A DNA stretch of 6,416 bases from Clostridia bacterium (lineage in GTDB: Bacteria > Bacillota > Clostridia > Oscillospirales > Acutalibacteraceae), in assembly GCA_900757335.1 (NCBI GenBank), contig CAAENL010000198.1:1-6416 (forward strand), given 5' to 3'. A program made the position numbers and the translations under genes. Under the pieces are notes generated by a model. The model made no database searches and had not been told where the DNA came from. It saw only the letters and a program-made list of their open reading frames with translations. Of this stretch, positions 6,296-6,416 are shown piece after piece; the first letter of the stretch is position 1; each line of letters begins with the position of its first letter.

Positions 6296-6322
6296 ATTAA
6301 ATGTAATTTTTTTACATTTAAT
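6296..6322 (-). terminator. AT-rich hairpin directly after the upstream gene's stop, weak terminator candidate
   Basis: ATTAAATGTAA (6296-6306) and TTACATTTAAT (6312-6322) are perfect 11-nt inverted repeats with a 5-nt loop, starting 1 nt after the stop of the partial gene at 6324. The stem holds only one G-C pair and the minus-strand tail is A-rich, not U-rich, so it does not look like an efficient intrinsic terminator. It may instead act as a 3'-end protecting structure. Confidence 0.35.
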
Positions 6323-6323
6323 G

Positions 6324-6416
6324 TCATCCTAATCGCTTGTTTTCATATAAATCTGTACCCGCTACAACCACAAAATCACCCGGTTGAAGATATTTTTCAT
6401 CAGCTGCCTGTTCGGA
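6324..6416 (-). CDS. C-terminal end of an unidentified protein, possibly a HlyD-type membrane-fusion protein (5' end outside window)
   Basis: Thirty codons are open from the right edge to a TGA at 6326-6324. The tail contains LQPGDFVVVAGTDLYENKRLG. A PGD-x-V-V-V-x-G turn followed by a short end resembles the last beta-barrel strands of HlyD/RND-type periplasmic adaptor proteins. Genes of that kind occur upstream of sepF in clostridial genomes, so context and sequence agree. The fragment is too short for a firm call; any protein with a terminal beta-barrel could look alike. Reading frame, codon use and the following hairpin support it as coding. sepF begins about 290 nt downstream under its own promoter, so this gene is probably a separate transcription unit. 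Confidence 0.5.
   Translation of the reverse strand, partial: SEQAADEKYLQPGDFVVVAGTDLYENKRLG

Noticed and set aside
6272..6300. TTGACG-17-TATTAA on the + strand as a promoter reading to the right
   Set aside because: It would drive transcription antisense into the gene at the right edge with no + strand gene downstream in the window; a chance match in AT-rich DNA is more likely.
1..6416. Mobile elements, CRISPR arrays, tRNA or rRNA genes, phage or defence genes
   Set aside because: No transposase, integrase, spaced direct repeats, tRNA-like CCA-ended cloverleaf or defence-type domain was seen on either strand; nearly all of the window is accounted for by housekeeping genes.

Overview
This is a compact, AT-rich chromosomal window (roughly one third G+C by eye). 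It looks like a Gram-positive Bacillota, most likely a clostridial (Oscillospiraceae-type) genome. The reasons are the sepF, divIVA, ileS and lspA neighbourhood, a GHL10/DUF187 lipoprotein, strong AGGAGG/AGGTGA ribosome binding sites, GTG and TTG starts, and consensus sigma-A promoters. The taxonomic call is inference from gene content and order; there is no rRNA or other direct marker.

Layout. On the + strand (1-1364) lies the 3' end of a ribulose-phosphate 3-epimerase gene, followed 12 nt later by a gene for a secreted, probably lipid-anchored GHL10-type glycosidase-like protein. It meets a minus-strand block tail to tail. Read in its own direction, from right to left, that block is: the tail of an unidentified, possibly HlyD-like gene (6324-6416); a regulatory gap holding a TTGACA-17-CATAAT promoter; sepF; divIVA (true start probably TTG at 5518); a hairpin; a TTGAAA-17-TATAAT promoter; ileS; a hairpin; and lspA. 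The convergent junction at 1364/1375 is only 10 nt wide and is served by a 13-bp inverted repeat lying inside the last codons of the glycosidase gene.

How the genes fit together. SepF and DivIVA are division and polar-scaffold proteins of Gram-positive bacteria and appear to form one transcription unit. IleS is the isoleucyl-tRNA synthetase, with its own promoter and a short leader that has no room for a T-box. LspA is the lipoprotein signal peptidase, and the convergent glycosidase-like protein carries a signal that would make it an LspA substrate. The order matches the end of the division cluster of Bacillota, but ylmG and ylmH, present in Bacillus between sepF and divIVA, are absent.

I see no mobile element, CRISPR array, tRNA or rRNA, and no evidence of an undescribed multi-gene system. 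The points worth a second look are small: hairpin placement, a KQSKS variant of the IleRS KMSKS loop, the missing T-box, a cysteine cluster in the glycosidase-like protein, and nested palindromes at the presumed transcription start of sepF.
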